The notes below the pieces were generated by a model. The model was given only the letters and a program-made list of their open reading frames with translations. It did no database searches and was not told the DNA's origin. Below, in pieces: positions 44,581 through 56,450 of a DNA stretch of 64,000 nucleotides. The position numbers were made by a program, and so were the translations under genes. Numbering within the stretch: position 1 is the first letter of the stretch; each line of letters opens with the position of its first letter. This stretch comes from Gautieria morchelliformis (Eukaryota > Basidiomycota > Agaricomycetes > Gomphales > Gomphaceae): contig WHVA01000420.1 in the NCBI GenBank assembly GCA_015179125.1, forward strand, positions 1 through 64,000, read 5' to 3'.

Positions 44581-45107
44581 TGTAAGGACCTGGCCTTTGG
44601 CTGTTTACTTACCTTACCGGTACAACCTTTTTTCCAAGTCTGAGCCTTGTGATACTCGTGCCCGAGTACTGTGATTCTAAGCCCGAGCCCGAGCTCATAT
44701 CCGACCTTGATCCCATGCGCAAATCCCCTTATTTACTTATCCCGTTCCATCACGCATCAATTGTATATAGACCTCACCCTGATTCCCCCGTATATGCTTG
44801 CCCCTGACCCTTACCCTTGCCCGTATATAAACCCCCTGTATGCATTCCTATTCTTCAGTGTGAAAATCATCTATCGTACTCTTTGATCCTTAGCTAGTTT
44901 CTAAGTCTTCACCTCTTAAGCCAAACCTCGCCTCTTATTCGTTGACCTCCGAAGTTGGGACTCGTATTTAGGGTCGGCGCAGCACATAAGCTGAAGCCAA
45001 GTCCCTCTCCGACCTCCCTATCAGAACCTCGCCCCGTAACCTTGGACCTTACCTCAGGTTTCGCCCCCAAGCTTGGTCAACCTTAAGAAGGATCGTATCG
45101 TATCAGT
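44581..45107 (+). repeat. gypsy-2 5' LTR
   Basis: About 525 bp. The right end (GTATCGTATCAG) is slightly diverged from the other copies, so it is approximate. Contains a TATATAAACC box near 44823-44834. Confidence 0.88.
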
Positions 45108-45149
45108 ATTTTCAGACTGCTTACACCCAACGTATCCCTTTTCTTCACT

Positions 45150-46367
45150 ATGTCCATGATGACTCATTCCTGCACCCTTTGGGGTATCTCAGAACAACGA
45201 CGTTTCTCTGAGGCCCTGACAATTCACCACCGTCCCCGGGCATACCCCTTGCAGATCCCGCCAAGCCTAGTAATAAAAGCAAAGGTAGGGCTAACCCTGG
45301 TGACCCTTCAGGTGATCCAGGTGATGGCTCTGGAGGTTCTGACAACAATCAGGATCTCCCAAACCTGCCACCTGAAGACCTAGGACAATGAGCTAATGCA
45401 TCGAGTTTTCATAAAGCTCGCTAAACCTCACGAGTCCGAAGCCCAAGCCAAGGTCAACGAACCAGACACTTATGATGGTACTGACCAGGCCAAGCTTTGC
45501 ACCTTCTTCCTCCAATGCATACTCAACTTCAGAGATCGCCCCTCAGCTTTCAAAACTGGGGCATCGAAGGTACAGTATGCTATCTCTTATTTGTTGGGTT
45601 CAGCTCTCCAGTACTTTGAACAAGCGATCCTCAGCAAAGTCCAACCTGAGCCAGATTGGCTCGAGGACTGGGACAGTTTCAAGGCAGAGCTTGAGCTCAA
45701 CTTCGGCCCCTACGACAATGCTGCCCAAGCCGATAGTGACCTCGAGAAGATCGTTATGAAGGAGCACCACAAAGCCGCACGATTCTTTATTGGCTTCGCC
45801 CGAGCTTCAACTCAGACTCAATGGAACGATGTGGTCCTCTGACACTTTGCATATAAGGGCCTGGCCAAATGAATCAAGGACGACCTACTTCACTTCCCTC
45901 GACTCCGCAGCCTTGCCGAGCTTAGGAACTTCATGCTGGAATGTGACAGCCGTTACTGGGAGCGTAAGGAATACGATGCTATGGCCAATGGTCGTAACTC
46001 CCAGCCTGCGCACCCCGCTAATCAGTCCAGCAGCAATGCCACTAACAACAATCAGTCTTCCAGTGGTTCTAACAACAACAAGAACCGCAACAAGACCAAC
46101 AACAACAGAAAGGGTTCCAACAGCAACTCCTCAAACAACAAAAGCCAGCCCGACATCTTGAGCAAGCTTGGGAAAGACAGTAAACTGCTTCCTGATGAAC
46201 GCCAATGTCGGATCGACCAAGGCCTTTGCCTGCTCTGCGGCACCAAAGGCCACATAGTCAAGGACTGCCTGAAGAACAAGTCTACCAACGGTAGCGGTTC
46301 CAAAGGTCGGGCAACAAAGACCTCTAACGAGGGGACTTCGGCCTCCATTACGGAGGTGAAAAAATAA
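45150..46367 (+). pseudogene. gypsy-2 Gag
   Basis: The N-terminal part has a GDPSGDPGDGSGGSDNNQ linker typical of Agaricomycete gypsy Gag. The capsid-like part is open at 45396-45842 (KLCTFFLQCILNF, DWDSFKAELELNFGP), then TGA at 45840 and 45870 where Arg is expected. It continues SLAELRNFMLECDSRYWERK, an Asn/Ser-rich linker and the zinc knuckle CLLCGTKGHIVKDC, stopping at TAA 46365, probably the natural end. Confidence 0.88.
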
Positions 46368-46417
46368 GTAGCAATCTCGGAACCACATGATCCAAGGATT
46401 GCGGTAACCTCACCTGT

Positions 46418-46995
46418 GTGCCCAGACTCAGCGCCGCTTCACATTCATTGTCCAAAGATTCCCTTAATGTAGATTTAACCTTGCCTTCGCTTCCCAACGT
46501 CTCTTTTGTTGCATTAGTTGACTGTGGGTCTTCTGATTGTTTTATTGAATCCAAATTTGTCCAGAAGTACTCTAAGCCTGCTTATCCTGTCTCTCCTATA
46601 CCCCTGAAACTATTTGATGGTAGTACTAACACTACCATTACCCAAGCTCTAGACTTCTGTATCTGCTTTCTGACCGGCGAACAACAATGGGTTACCTTAG
46701 TAACCTCGCTCGACTCGAGTTGCTCGGTGGTACTTGGCCACAACTGGCTCACCCGCTACAATCCATCGATTGACTGGGTATTGGGCAGTATTACTTTCAA
46801 GACCATTGATTTGACTGCGACTCCAGCGACCACGGCGACTTCAGCCTGCTCAGCTTCAGCTATGACCTCGACTTCGCCTACGGCATCTTTGCCCCCACCT
46901 TTGACCTCACCTCTGAAGTTGCAAGCACCGCTCGTTTCCCTAATCAATGCACCCGCTTTTCTGCACGCATCCAGGTTAGAAGGATACAAAGTGTT
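46418..46995 (+). pseudogene. gypsy-2 aspartic protease region, cut by solo LTR
   Basis: FVALVDCGSSDCFIESKFV holds the catalytic Asp (DCGS where DSGA or DTGA is usual). CSVVLGHNWLTRYNPSIDW is the C-terminal hydrophobic-Gly motif. After a Pro/Thr/Ser-rich linker, LINAPAFLHASRLEG leads to the LTR at 46996; the frame resumes at 47887 with SQLNLASPE. Confidence 0.88.
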
Positions 46996-47886
46996 TGTAA
47001 GGACCCAGCCTTTGGCCGGTTACTTACTGGTACAACCCTTTTTGCGAGCCCGAGCCTTTTGATACTCGTGCCCGAGTACTTGTGATTCTAAGCCTACACC
47101 CAAGCCCGAGCCCGAGCTCATATCCGACCTTGATCCCATGCCCGAATCCCCTTAGTTACTGATCCCGTTCCATTGCGCATCATTTGTATATTGACCTCAC
47201 CCTGATTCCCCTGCATATGCTCGCCCCTGACCCTTCCCTCGCCTGTATATAAACCCCCTGTATGCATTCCTATTCTTCAGTCTGAAAATCATCTATCGTA
47301 CCCTTTGATCCTTAGCTAGTTTCTAAGTCTTAGCCTCTTGAGCCAAACCTTGCCTCTTATTCATTTACCTCCGAAGTTGGGAATCGTACGTAGGGTCGGC
47401 GCAGCACATAAGCTGAAGCCAAGTCCCTCTCTGACCTGTTATTTCGTTATTTCATTGCCTTGCCAAGATGGGAAGGACTCAGAAGTGTCTGCACATTAAC
47501 TCAAGCGCAGGAGATGTAGGGAAAGGAACTTGAGACTGATAGTGAGGACACTGTTAACTCACTCAACTGGACTCAACAATGTGAGTGAATGGGCTGAAAC
47601 CAATGATTTGTTGTAGCTAAAGTCCTAGCTCCTTATACAGTGGTTAACAGGGGTAAAACCCTATGGAACATTGGATTAGGAGTGCATACATCACCAATGA
47701 TGTCAATGATGATGCTATGTGCCCCTAGGTGGATAATCCATTGATGATGATGTATGCCCCTAGGAAATGTCCCTCTAGAATCCAATAACACGACCTCCCT
47801 ATCAAAACCTCACCCTGTAACCTCGGACCTTACCTCAGGTTTTGCCCCCAAGCTCGGTCAACCTTACGAAGGATTGTATCGTAACA
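46996..47886. repeat. solo LTR of the gypsy-2 family inside gypsy-2
   Basis: Starts TGTAAGGACC, ends GATTGTATCGTAACA; flanks gtgtt (46991-46995) and gtgtc (47887-47891), a duplication with one transition. It is 891 bp because it contains another solo LTR at 47437-47790; without that it is ~537 bp like its relatives. Confidence 0.9.
47437..47790. repeat. 354-bp solo LTR nested in the solo LTR
   Basis: Ends TGTTATTTCG and CCAATAACA; flanks tgacc (47432-47436) and cgacc (47791-47795), a duplication with one CpG transition. Sequence unlike the other LTRs in the window; superfamily not determined. Confidence 0.85.
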
Positions 47887-49228
47887 GTGTCTCAACTCAA
47901 CCTGGCTTCGCCTGAGCTCCTTGCCTGAGGAGCAACGTTGGGAGAAGGCTCCCCCAAGCCTTCTGAGAACATTAGACAACATGTTCCCGAAGTCTATCAC
48001 AAATTTGCAGATGTGTTCAGCAAAGCAGGCACTGACACCTTAGCTCCCCACCAACCCCACGACATCAAAATCAACCTCGAAGAAGGGACCTCGCCACCCA
48101 TCGGTCCCATCTACTCCCTCTCCGCTTCTGAACTCAAGGCACTCCGCGAGGTCATTGATGAGCATTTGAACATCAATTTTATCCGACCTTCACGCTCGCC
48201 TCATGGTGCACCGGTATTGTTTGTCCGCAAAAAGATGGTTCACTTCGGTTGTGTGTCAACTTCCGAGGTTTAAACAAAATTTCTAAAAAGATTTGTATCC
48301 ATTGCCATTGATTGCTGACTTACTTGATGCTCCAAAGAACTCTCGTATCTATATGAAGAGTGACCTTCGTCATGCTTACCACCTCATATGAGTGGCTGAG
48401 GGTGACGAATGGAAAACTGCCTTCAGGACTTGCTATGGGTCTTTTGAATGGTTGGTTATGCCATTTGGTCTCACTAACGCCCTGCTGCTTTCCACAGATT
48501 CATGAACGAGATTTTCGCTGACCTTTTGGATGTTTGTGTGGTGGTATACTTGGATGACATCCTAATCTATTCTAGTGACCCCTCCAAACAATGTCAAGGA
48601 AGTCCTGCGACGACTACGACTCAACAACCTCTTTGCAAAGGAGGATAAGTGCGAGTTTCATCGCGACTTGGTTGAATTTCTTGGCTACATTCTCTCTCCC
48701 GAGGGCCTCACTATGGCGGATGATAAGGTAAAGGTCATTCACGACTGGCCTGAACCTCGCAAAGTTCATGACATCCAGTCCTTCCTCGGTTTCGCAAATT
48801 TCTACTGATGTTTCATTCACAACTACTCCAACATCACCATTCCCTTAACCCGACTTACCCGCAAGGGTACCCCTTGGAACTTTTCCGAGGATTGTCGACA
48901 AGCCTTCAACTTATTGAAAAAGGCATTCACCACTGCTCCTATCCTTACCCACTGGATTCCTGACCTCCCACTAATCGTAGAGACTGATGCTTCAGATTAC
49001 GCCCTCACAGCGATCTTATCATTGCGAACCTTGGAAGGGGAACTTCATCCTGTCGCTTTCCACTCCTGCACGTTCACCGCTACCGAGCTCAACTACGATG
49101 TTCATGACAAGGAGCTCCTGGCGATCTTTGAAGCCTTTCAATGCTGGCGACACTACCTCGAGGGTTCTGGCGACCCTGTCGACGTTATAACCGATCACAC
49201 AAGAACCTCGAATACTCTTCAACAATGA
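47887..49228 (+). pseudogene. gypsy-2 reverse transcriptase and RNase H
   Basis: VPEVYHKFADVFSKAGTDTL and HGAPVLFVRKK start the RT; frameshifts follow near 48235, 48480 and 48575. The palm has [15 protein letters not shown] and the active site [12 protein letters not shown]. The thumb is FLGYILSPEGLTMADDKVKV. RNase H retains IVETDASDYALTAILS, ATELNYDVHDKELLAIFEAF and VITDHT. TGA stops at 48389 and 48806 replace expected Arg. Confidence 0.92.
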
Positions 49229-50707
49229 AGCTCTTGACCCATCAACAAGCTCATTGGTCAGAATACATCTCTCAGTTCAACCTCGCCATCCGTTTCTGAC
49301 CTGGCCGCCTCGGAACGAAGCCTGACTCTCTCACTAGAGGATGGGACATCTACCTTAAAGAGGGGAATAGCGACTATGCCACCATAAACCCACAGAACCT
49401 ACGACCAGTGTTTACTCAAACCAGTTGGCATCGTCCCTTAGAGCTACTAACCTCGCTCCCGTCGTACTCCGAGCCGCTTCGCTGCTTGATACTGAGCAGA
49501 TCGGAGCTGACATCCTAGCAAACCTTCCCTTGGACCCCATAGCCAAGTCACACCTCGGCTTGGTTAATGACCTGAGATGGACCACAGACCCTGAGGGCTT
49601 CCTCAATCTTGACAACCGAATCTATGTTCCAGCGGCCCAAGATCTTTGACTTCGCATCCTGCAATACAAGCACGACCACATTCTCTTGGGACACTTCAGG
49701 GTCAACAAGACCTTGGAGCTGATCCGATGAGACTATACTTGGCCAGGGATTAGATCCTTTGTCAAGGAGTATTGCAAAACTTGCACCACTTGTATGCAAA
49801 GCAAGCCGCAATGTCACAAGCCCTATGGTCTCCTCAAACAACTCCCCATTCCCGAGAAGCCTTGGAATTCCATCTCTATGGATTTCATTGAGCAGCTCCC
49901 ACCTTCATCTGAGTTCACCTCCATACTAGTGATTGTTGACCATTTCACTAAGCAGGTTATCTTCATCCCAACAACGGACAAGATAACCTTGCAAGAGCTT
50001 GCTCACCTCTCCATCCGTCATGTCTTTTCCAAGCATGGAGTCCCTCGCACGTCACTTCGGACAGGGGTTCCAAGTTCGTCTCCCACTTCTGGCATTCTCT
50101 AGGGAAGGCCTTGGACAATCGGTTGCATTTCACCTCGGGATACCATCCTGAGGGTGATGGTCAAACCGAGCATGCTAATAAAACCTTGGAACAGTACCTC
50201 AGAATCTATTGCAACTATCAGCAGTCCAATTGGGCTTCACTCCTTCCCCTCGCCGAGGTCACTTACAACAATGCGCCTAGCGCAACCACTGGTATATCCC
50301 CGTTCTTTGCTAACAAGGGTTACCACCCCAACCTCGCAGTTCACCTCAAGCACGACCTCACCTCGGCATGAGCTTGAGATTTCGTGGTTGACCTGGATGA
50401 GCTCCGCCAAGAACTTCACCGAGCCATCCTTGAGGCTCAGAAGACCTACCAAGCCTCGGCTGATGTTCATCGCAAGCCCGCCCCTGATTTCCAAGTAGGG
50501 TCCCTCGCCTGTGTAAAGGCACAGTACTTCAGAACAACTTGGCCCACGAAGAAGCTCGCCGAGAATTTTTTGGGTCCTTTTGAGATCATTTCCCAAGCGG
50601 GTACTCACTCCTTCACCCTTCGACTTCCAGAACATATGCATTCAGTCCATCCAGTATTCCACATATCCATGCTCAAACCAGCCTCACCCAATATCATTCC
50701 GAACTGA
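49229..50707 (+). pseudogene. gypsy-2 integrase
   Basis: The H2C2 zinc-binding part reads HDHILLGHFRVNKTLELI, then CKTCTTCMQSK, with TGA at 49647 and 49728. The core has SISMDFIEQLPPSS (first Asp), a DRGSKF segment near 50060-50080 in a shifted frame (second Asp) and HPEGDGQTEHANKTLEQYLR (Glu). The C-terminal part LRLPEHMHSVHPVFHISMLK precedes the chromodomain. Further TGA at 49297, 50369, 50375 and 50705. Confidence 0.92.
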
Positions 50708-50740
50708 GTCCAGCCTCCTCTGCCCCCAGTCGTTATCATG

Positions 50741-50958
50741 GTGAACCCGAGTTTGAAGTCTCAGAAATCTTCGACTCGAAAATCGATAATAGACGGAAGA
50801 GCTGCAAGCTACTCTATCTCGTTAGGTGGACTGGTTATGAGGGTACTGACGAAGAAACCTTGTGGATCCTCACCTCCGAGCTTGATCACACTTCGGAGCT
50901 GGTCACAGATTTTCACAAGTCTTATCCGGGCAAGCTGGGACCTTTGATTGCTCTATGA
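50741..50958 (+). pseudogene. gypsy-2 chromodomain
   Basis: EFEVSEIFDSKIDNRR, LLYLVRWTGYEGTDEETLW and FHKSYPGKLGPL form a complete chromodomain with two of the aromatic cage residues visible (F/Y before LVRW, W). It ends at TGA 50956-50958. It marks the element as a chromovirus. Confidence 0.9.
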
Positions 50959-51072
50959 TCATTCCTTGTTTAACCCCCATGACCCCCATGGTTAGATAAC
51001 AAAAAATCCCTCGCAATCGAACAACAAAAAAAAGAAAGATGACAAGAAAATTCCATTATTCCCATTAGCTAG

Positions 51073-51946
51073 TTACTCCAACATCCTCAGATCCACCACC
51101 TCGCTCTCCTCACTATCCTCACCCATCTCCTCCTCATTACTACTACTACTCCCCATGAAACCCTCATTTCCTCCATATTCTGCCAAGTCCCTCGCTGCCT
51201 GGATCTGCTTCAAGTAATTCTTCCTCCGCCTTATCCTCATAAACTCTACATCCGCTGCCCTGTTCATCCTGTCATTCACCGCCTGAACTCCCCCAGCAGC
51301 TTGCATACTTTCTCTCCAACCTCGCCAACTTTTTGCCCCACATCCCTCACCACCGCTATCAGCTCCCTCATCTCCGCACTTCGCTCCGACTTTTTGGTCT
51401 TCTTGTCCTTCTTCGGCTTCTGACCTTCCTCCACCTCGGTTTCCTTCCCCTCACTCTGCCTTGCTTCCCCAACCTCTCTTCCCTTCTCCTCGCTCTGTCT
51501 TGCTTCCCCAACCTCCCTTCCCTTGTCCTCGCTCTGCCTTCTTTCCATCTGCTCCACCCTGGCCTCCAAATTTTGCTCAATCCAGTCGCTTGACCATCCT
51601 CGACCTCATCCCAAACCTTAGCCTCCTTCCTTGGCCTCGGACCATCCTTGCTGTCCTCGCTCCGCGCACGCTTCCTCCCCTTGCTCACCTGGCCCTTCCC
51701 CTTGTTCACCTTGCCACCTCTGCCGTGGCGGCCATGGGCTATACTGCAGCCCAGCAACCGTTTCCGGCACCAGACACAAGCCCCGAGGTTGGCAAGACCG
51801 AAGTCGAGGCTCACGGCGCGCAGACATGTGTAATCACGCACCTCACCTTGGCCTTGGTTGCTATCTGCCACTTGCGAGGCCCACCGTCGGCCAGCTTGTA
51901 CCCATATAGCGACAGCTCGGTCGGGTGGTATGCGAACAGCATACAT
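51073..51946 (-). pseudogene. antisense gene carried by gypsy-2: Cys cluster, basic region, coiled coil
   Basis: Minus strand, between the pol end and the polypurine tract. From 51946: IPPDRAVAIWVQ, then CLRAVSLDFGLANLGACVWC, where CVWCRKRLLGC gives CxxCx6C, followed by a very basic stretch with KGRKRARSED. A shift near 51575 leads to SSDWIEQNLEARVEQMERRQ, a repeated GREVGEARQSE coiled coil (51569-51276). A second shift near 51300 leads to RIRRRKNYLKQIQAARDLAE and an acidic tail (SSSSNEEEMGEDSEE). I know no named family. The Cys pattern is like half of a fungal Zn2Cys6 cluster. Function unknown. Confidence 0.65.
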
Positions 51947-52360
51947 TTGTACTATTCAAGTCCGCAATGTGCTTCACAAGACCACACGGCACTCACCTTT
52001 TTGCCTTTCGGCCCTCCCTGCCACGGCTCTCACATATCGATGGCACCATCATCCTCGATGGGCCTCAGAGCAGCCTTGGGTTGAACTTTGGGCATAACTT
52101 TGCTCAAGGGGCTGTCCTCCTGAGAGAGCAGTGTTTTGTTGAGCGTGTTGCTGGCCTGTTCATGTCGACGGCAGAGTTCAATAGAGCTTGCAGGCGTACC
52201 ATATTCACTGGCACTTGGTTTGCTGCCTCCTACCCAGCCTTTTATCTAACCTCAGCTACGATTTAAGCTTCGCCTTTCCAGCTACTTAACATCGGGCCGG
52301 GATCTAGATTTGAGGATAGGCAAACCTTGTTCATATTACGGCCTCGAGGGTCTCGGCCAT

Positions 52361-52893
52361 AAGGGGGGAATACTGTAAGGACCCGGCCTTTGGCCGGTTA
52401 CTTACCAGTACAACCTTTTTTCCAAGCCCGAGCCTTGTGATACTCATGCCCGAGTACTGTGATTCTAAGCCTGAGCCCGAGCTCATATCCGACCTTGATC
52501 CCATCCCCAAATCCCCTTACTTACTTATCCCATTCCATCACACATCAATTGTATATTGACCTTGCCCTGATTCCTCTGTATATGCTCACCCCTGACCCTT
52601 ACCCTCGCCTGTATATAAACCCCCTGTATGCATTCCTATTCTTCAGTCTGAAAATCAACTATCGTACTCTTTGATCCTTAGCTAGTTTCTAAGTCTTCTC
52701 CTCTTAAGCCAAACCTCGCCTCTTATTCGTTTACCTCCGAATTTGGGACTCGTACGTAGGGTCGGCACAGCACATAAGCTGAAGCCAAGTCCCTCTCCGA
52801 CCTCCCTATCAGAACCTCCCCCAGTAACCTCGGACCTTACCTCGGGTTTTGCCCCTGAGCTCGGTCAACCTTACGAAGGATCGTATCGTAATA
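52361..52893 (+). repeat. gypsy-2 polypurine tract and 3' LTR
   Basis: aaggggggaa at 52361-52370, LTR from 52374 (TGTAAGGACC) to 52893 (GTAATA, the last CA changed to TA). 520 bp. Confidence 0.93.
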
Positions 52894-53995
52894 GGATCCC
52901 TAACAGTCTCCCAGTTGCTGCTACATAGTTTAACAGCGCTACCATTGAGTCTTTCACAGCCAGAAGCTCCTTGATGGATGCTGATTTCCTGCCTAGCTTC
53001 TGCCTCAGCTTGTAGTGTGCATGTCCATGTGCTCGACAGTCAAAGAGGAAGTGATGGACCATCTCGTTGGCTTTGTGGCACACTGGGCACAGTGGGGATG
53101 GCACCTGCTTGATTCAATGGAGGTGCTTGTTGAGCGGGGCATGGCCTGTGCACAGTTGTGTAATCAGGCTGTTCTGCACATGGGTTAACCCTGCCATGTC
53201 TCTAAGGTAGGCATGGGAAGGCGGGCTATCGTTGATCTTTGCCATCCACACATATCTGGGTGACTTTTTCCACCGTTCTCTCTACCTGTGCCTGTTGCCT
53301 ATTTTGAACTCCTGTCTTGCAGCGGCCAGGCTGTGTGGAAGTTCGCCAGCTACAAGGAAGGGCAGGAGTCTACTTATCTGGCCGCTCTCTCCGGCTGCTG
53401 CCTCTTTTGCTTCAGAGTCTGCCACCTCATTGCCCTCCACATCGTTGTGGCTGGAGATCCACAAGATCTTGAGGTCCATTCTGCACCTTTGTGAGGGTAC
53501 CGCAATCCTGTTGGCCATACCATGGATGTGTCCTAGGATGTGTTGTGCCAGCTTGGACCTGATGTTCCTTACTGCCAGTATCACCCCCTGATTATCCAGG
53601 AGGATGCACACTGTTTTGATGCCCGTCTCTGGATTCAACAGCCCCAGCACCAGGATGACAGTGACCGACTCTGCCTCATACATGGTGTGGTCCATGAGGG
53701 GACCTAAGTGGTATTGTAGTGCGGCAATGTTTCTCCCTGCCTTGTATAGCACCGCAGCAGCCCCCGTGCTACCCTCCCACCCTGAACCATCAGCATATAC
53801 CTTGGCATCCACTATGTTCCCTACATCTGCCTCTTTAGATTCCTCCCTTGATTCCACTATCTCAGTGGTGTACAGTCTAGGGGTGTCAGGGGTGTGGATG
53901 AAGGGCCTGATGACTTTGAAGGAGTCTGGGCCAAGGCTGAAGTTATGAAGGGTTCTATGCATTGGTGCCGGGGGCTTCTTGACCAGGGCAGGCAC
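52894..53995 (-). pseudogene. LINE ORF2 RNase H and C-terminal zinc motif
   Basis: RNase H: DAKVYADGSGWEGSTGAAAV (Asp), YEAESVTVILVLG (Glu), VCILLDNQGVILAV (Asp), ISSHNDVEGNEVADSEAK (His, Asp), a full catalytic set. Downstream, SPLCPVCHKANEMVHHFLFD gives the CxxC...HHFL..C motif common at the end of such LINE ORF2 proteins. The frame continues over the gypsy-2 insertion. Confidence 0.9.
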
Positions 53996-54307
53996 AGGAT
54001 CAAGCTGGGCGGTGAAGTAGATGGGGTTTGGGGAGGGTCGCTATACGGCTGGTGGCCCTGTAGCAGTTGCCTAGAAGGAGGCGCTCTATTGGTCAGACAT
54101 GGGAAAGGACCTCCAGGATATCACTGGTGGTTGTACGCATCACCCCAATGATGGCAATGGTGGCCATTCACTGTACAGATGTCAGCTTATGTACCACCCC
54201 CACAGACCCTGTCATCCATCCTTCCCCTCGGCCCCTCTGCACTGGCATATACCGGATGTCTGTGGTGTATGTGAATTTGGGTATGGCCACTGTGCTGTAC
54301 AACTGTC

Positions 54308-55241
54308 TCATGTATGTGGCATGCATCCCTGTGGAAAGTTTAGTAATCTGCGAGCCAGTAGTGTCCACTTAGCCGCTTTTGCCACCACCTTCTCTGCTTG
54401 TATTTCCCACTGCAGTTCCTCATCTAGGAAAACTCCTAGAAATTGGTGTGCAGATGTGGGCTGGATGACTGTGTCCTCATAGATAAAGTCAGGCCTTGGC
54501 TCATGCATGGTTCTGCTGGGCCGTGCAGGGTCTCCCATTCAGCACCTTGAGAACCCCACTACCATGAATTAAAATGTTTTGAACCTAGAGTGGTAGGTCA
54601 GCATCCACTCCTTCAACCCCCCTTCCTTAAGCAGCATCTACAGGCCTTCATACACCTCCTCGAAGGTATCACCTTCTGAGTAGAGGTTGGCATCATCAAC
54701 ATATGCCACCACAGCATACCCCTTCCCATCAGCAACATCTATGAGGTCAGCATTGTAATATATGTAGAGGATCATGGACAGTGGGTATCCCTTCCCTATC
54801 CCATTATCTATCCCAGTCTGAAAGGTAATTGTCAAACTTTAGTCTGGTACGCCAGTTGGCCAACATCTGCCCCACAAAGTACACGAATTCCTCTGGCACT
54901 CTGTGCTTCCTCATGTTGTACAGGAGCCAGTCTGTTACCACATTTGGCAATGCCCCCTCGATGTCTAGAAACAGCATCACTGCTACATTCTTCCTCTGCC
55001 ATGCCCCCTTCATCTTATTGACAATGAAGTGAAGGGAGTCAGTGCTTGTCCAACCAGGCCTCCCGCCAAAGTGATTGGCAGGCAACAGGCCATGCTTCTC
55101 AGTCAGGTAGACTAGATCTTCTGCTACTATAGCTGTTAGCAACTTTCCTATGGTATTGAGCAGGGCTATGGGGTGGTACGACTTCGCAACATCATAGTTG
55201 GCCTTGCCTGGCTTTTGCAGCATTACCGTGATCCAAGACAT
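54308..55241 (-). pseudogene. LINE ORF2 reverse transcriptase, main part
   Basis: SYHPIALLNTIGKLLTAIVA, NHFGGRPGWTSTDSLHF and VMLFLDIEGALPNVVTDWLL (first Asp), then GYPLSMILYIYYNADL and AVVAYVDDANLYS (YVDD active site). FLGVFLDEELQWE follows. A shift near 54820 joins two frames. Confidence 0.92.
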
Positions 55242-55242
55242 C

Positions 55243-56220
55243 TGTCATGACCCATTTACTATTGTATCAAGTTACCTCCATTTTCCCTTTCATCCCTCCA
55301 TCTCTATGTTCGCCATTCACTGGATTCACTGAATGACCATTTGCTACTTATATCATTTGCCTACAGTCATGCCATCAAACATGATCAACATCCTCTAACC
55401 GGTGTGATAGTTCATCACTGGCCCCATCACCTTCCTGATTGGAGCCCCTTTGGGTGTTCCTATGGCCAGCATGGATTGGCGGGACGTCCTACCCATAGAT
55501 TGGGCAGGGTCAACCCATTAGACCAAGAGTCCTTGCAGGGTAAGATGTATACAGGTCTCAAGGCATGTTTTCTTACCTAGGTACCTTTGTCCACTTTCCT
55601 CCCCATTGTTTGATATTCACACTTCTGCTTAGTTCTATTGTATATGTGTTTCATCTATTTGTATCCCGACTGTGCACCCCCTATCCAACCCTGACTCACA
55701 ATGGCCTCTTTCCTATTCACTGATAGCATACGAGCATTTGGTTTAAGTAGTTTACATTCACGTGTATATTCTACAGTTCAATTATCATATGTCTATCTTG
55801 TGCAAGACCTGACTACACTGTGACCATTGTCTTAAGCCCTCTTCTCTAGACTACTACCTTTAACCAGAGTAGAGCTTAGGCACCACTGGTGAGTTTCTAT
55901 ATCTCACCCTCACCACTTTAGTCTTCAAACTCTTGTCTGTGCTGTTGGTGAAGGGCTCCAAAGGAGTACCTTCGCTGGTGAAAGGATTGTTATAGATAGA
56001 CAACCTTTCTGTGAAGCCTTGCACATTATATCATCAAGTGTCACGAGCTATTCCGCTTCCAGTGTAGATCAGGGTGAACTCCTATTGAGTAGCCCCTTTA
56101 CTTCGCAATCTTTATTGGCTTTACATTATTCGCCAAACCACATACTTTCTCACACAAGCCATTCAGGCATTTGCCGTGTTCACTAATATGCAATATTAAC
56201 ACCCATATCCAATCTTGACA
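55243..56220. repeat. ~1 kb solo LTR copy C in the LINE, duplication acatc
   Basis: TGTCATGACC...AATCTTGACA, flanks acatc at 55238-55242 and 56221-56225. It splits the RT just after the N-terminal fingers. Confidence 0.93.
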
Positions 56221-56225
56221 ACATC

Positions 56226-56450
56226 CAGCTGTCGCAAGATACAAAGGAGGTGCTCAGCAATCAGATCTACGACCTCTTTCAACATTATGTTTGGGATCCT
56301 GTCATCGCCCGGAGCTTTGTGTGGCTTCAATTTGTTGAGCTGGTGCCTGATCTGATCCTCATGGAGCTGGAAGCTATGGCTGATGCACCTCATGTAGCTG
56401 AAGTTTGATGGCACCTGTGACTCAGTGGGCCTTGGTGGGAAGAAGGCCAC
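56226..56450 (-). pseudogene. LINE ORF2 RT N-terminal segment
   Basis: LNKLKPHKAPGDDRIPNIML is the conserved RT entry motif, followed by LLCILRQL. Upstream PPRPTESQVPSNFSY is the linker to the endonuclease. Confidence 0.88.

Larger units (their letters stand above)
44581..52893 (+). mobile_element. Ty3/gypsy chromovirus gypsy-2 inserted in the LINE, duplication ggatc
   Basis: The LTRs start TGTAAGGACC and the 3' copy ends GTATCGTAATA; ggatc is at 44576-44580 and 52894-52898. Gag with knuckle, protease, RT, RNase H, integrase and chromodomain lie in order, then a minus-strand gene (51073-51946) before the polypurine tract aaggggggaa (52361-52370). A solo LTR of the same family splits pol at 46996-47886. 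I found ten in-frame premature TGA codons and no TAA or TAG in the body of gag-pol. Confidence 0.94.

Noticed and set aside
46052..46348. Leu/Glu-rich minus-strand frame opposite gypsy-2 gag
   Set aside because: Mirror of the Asn/Ser-rich Gag linker.
51368..52084. Plus-strand frames opposite the antisense gene of gypsy-2
   Set aside because: Low-complexity Pro/Leu/Ser mirror of the Lys/Glu/Arg-rich minus-strand protein; no domain and not continuous with pol.
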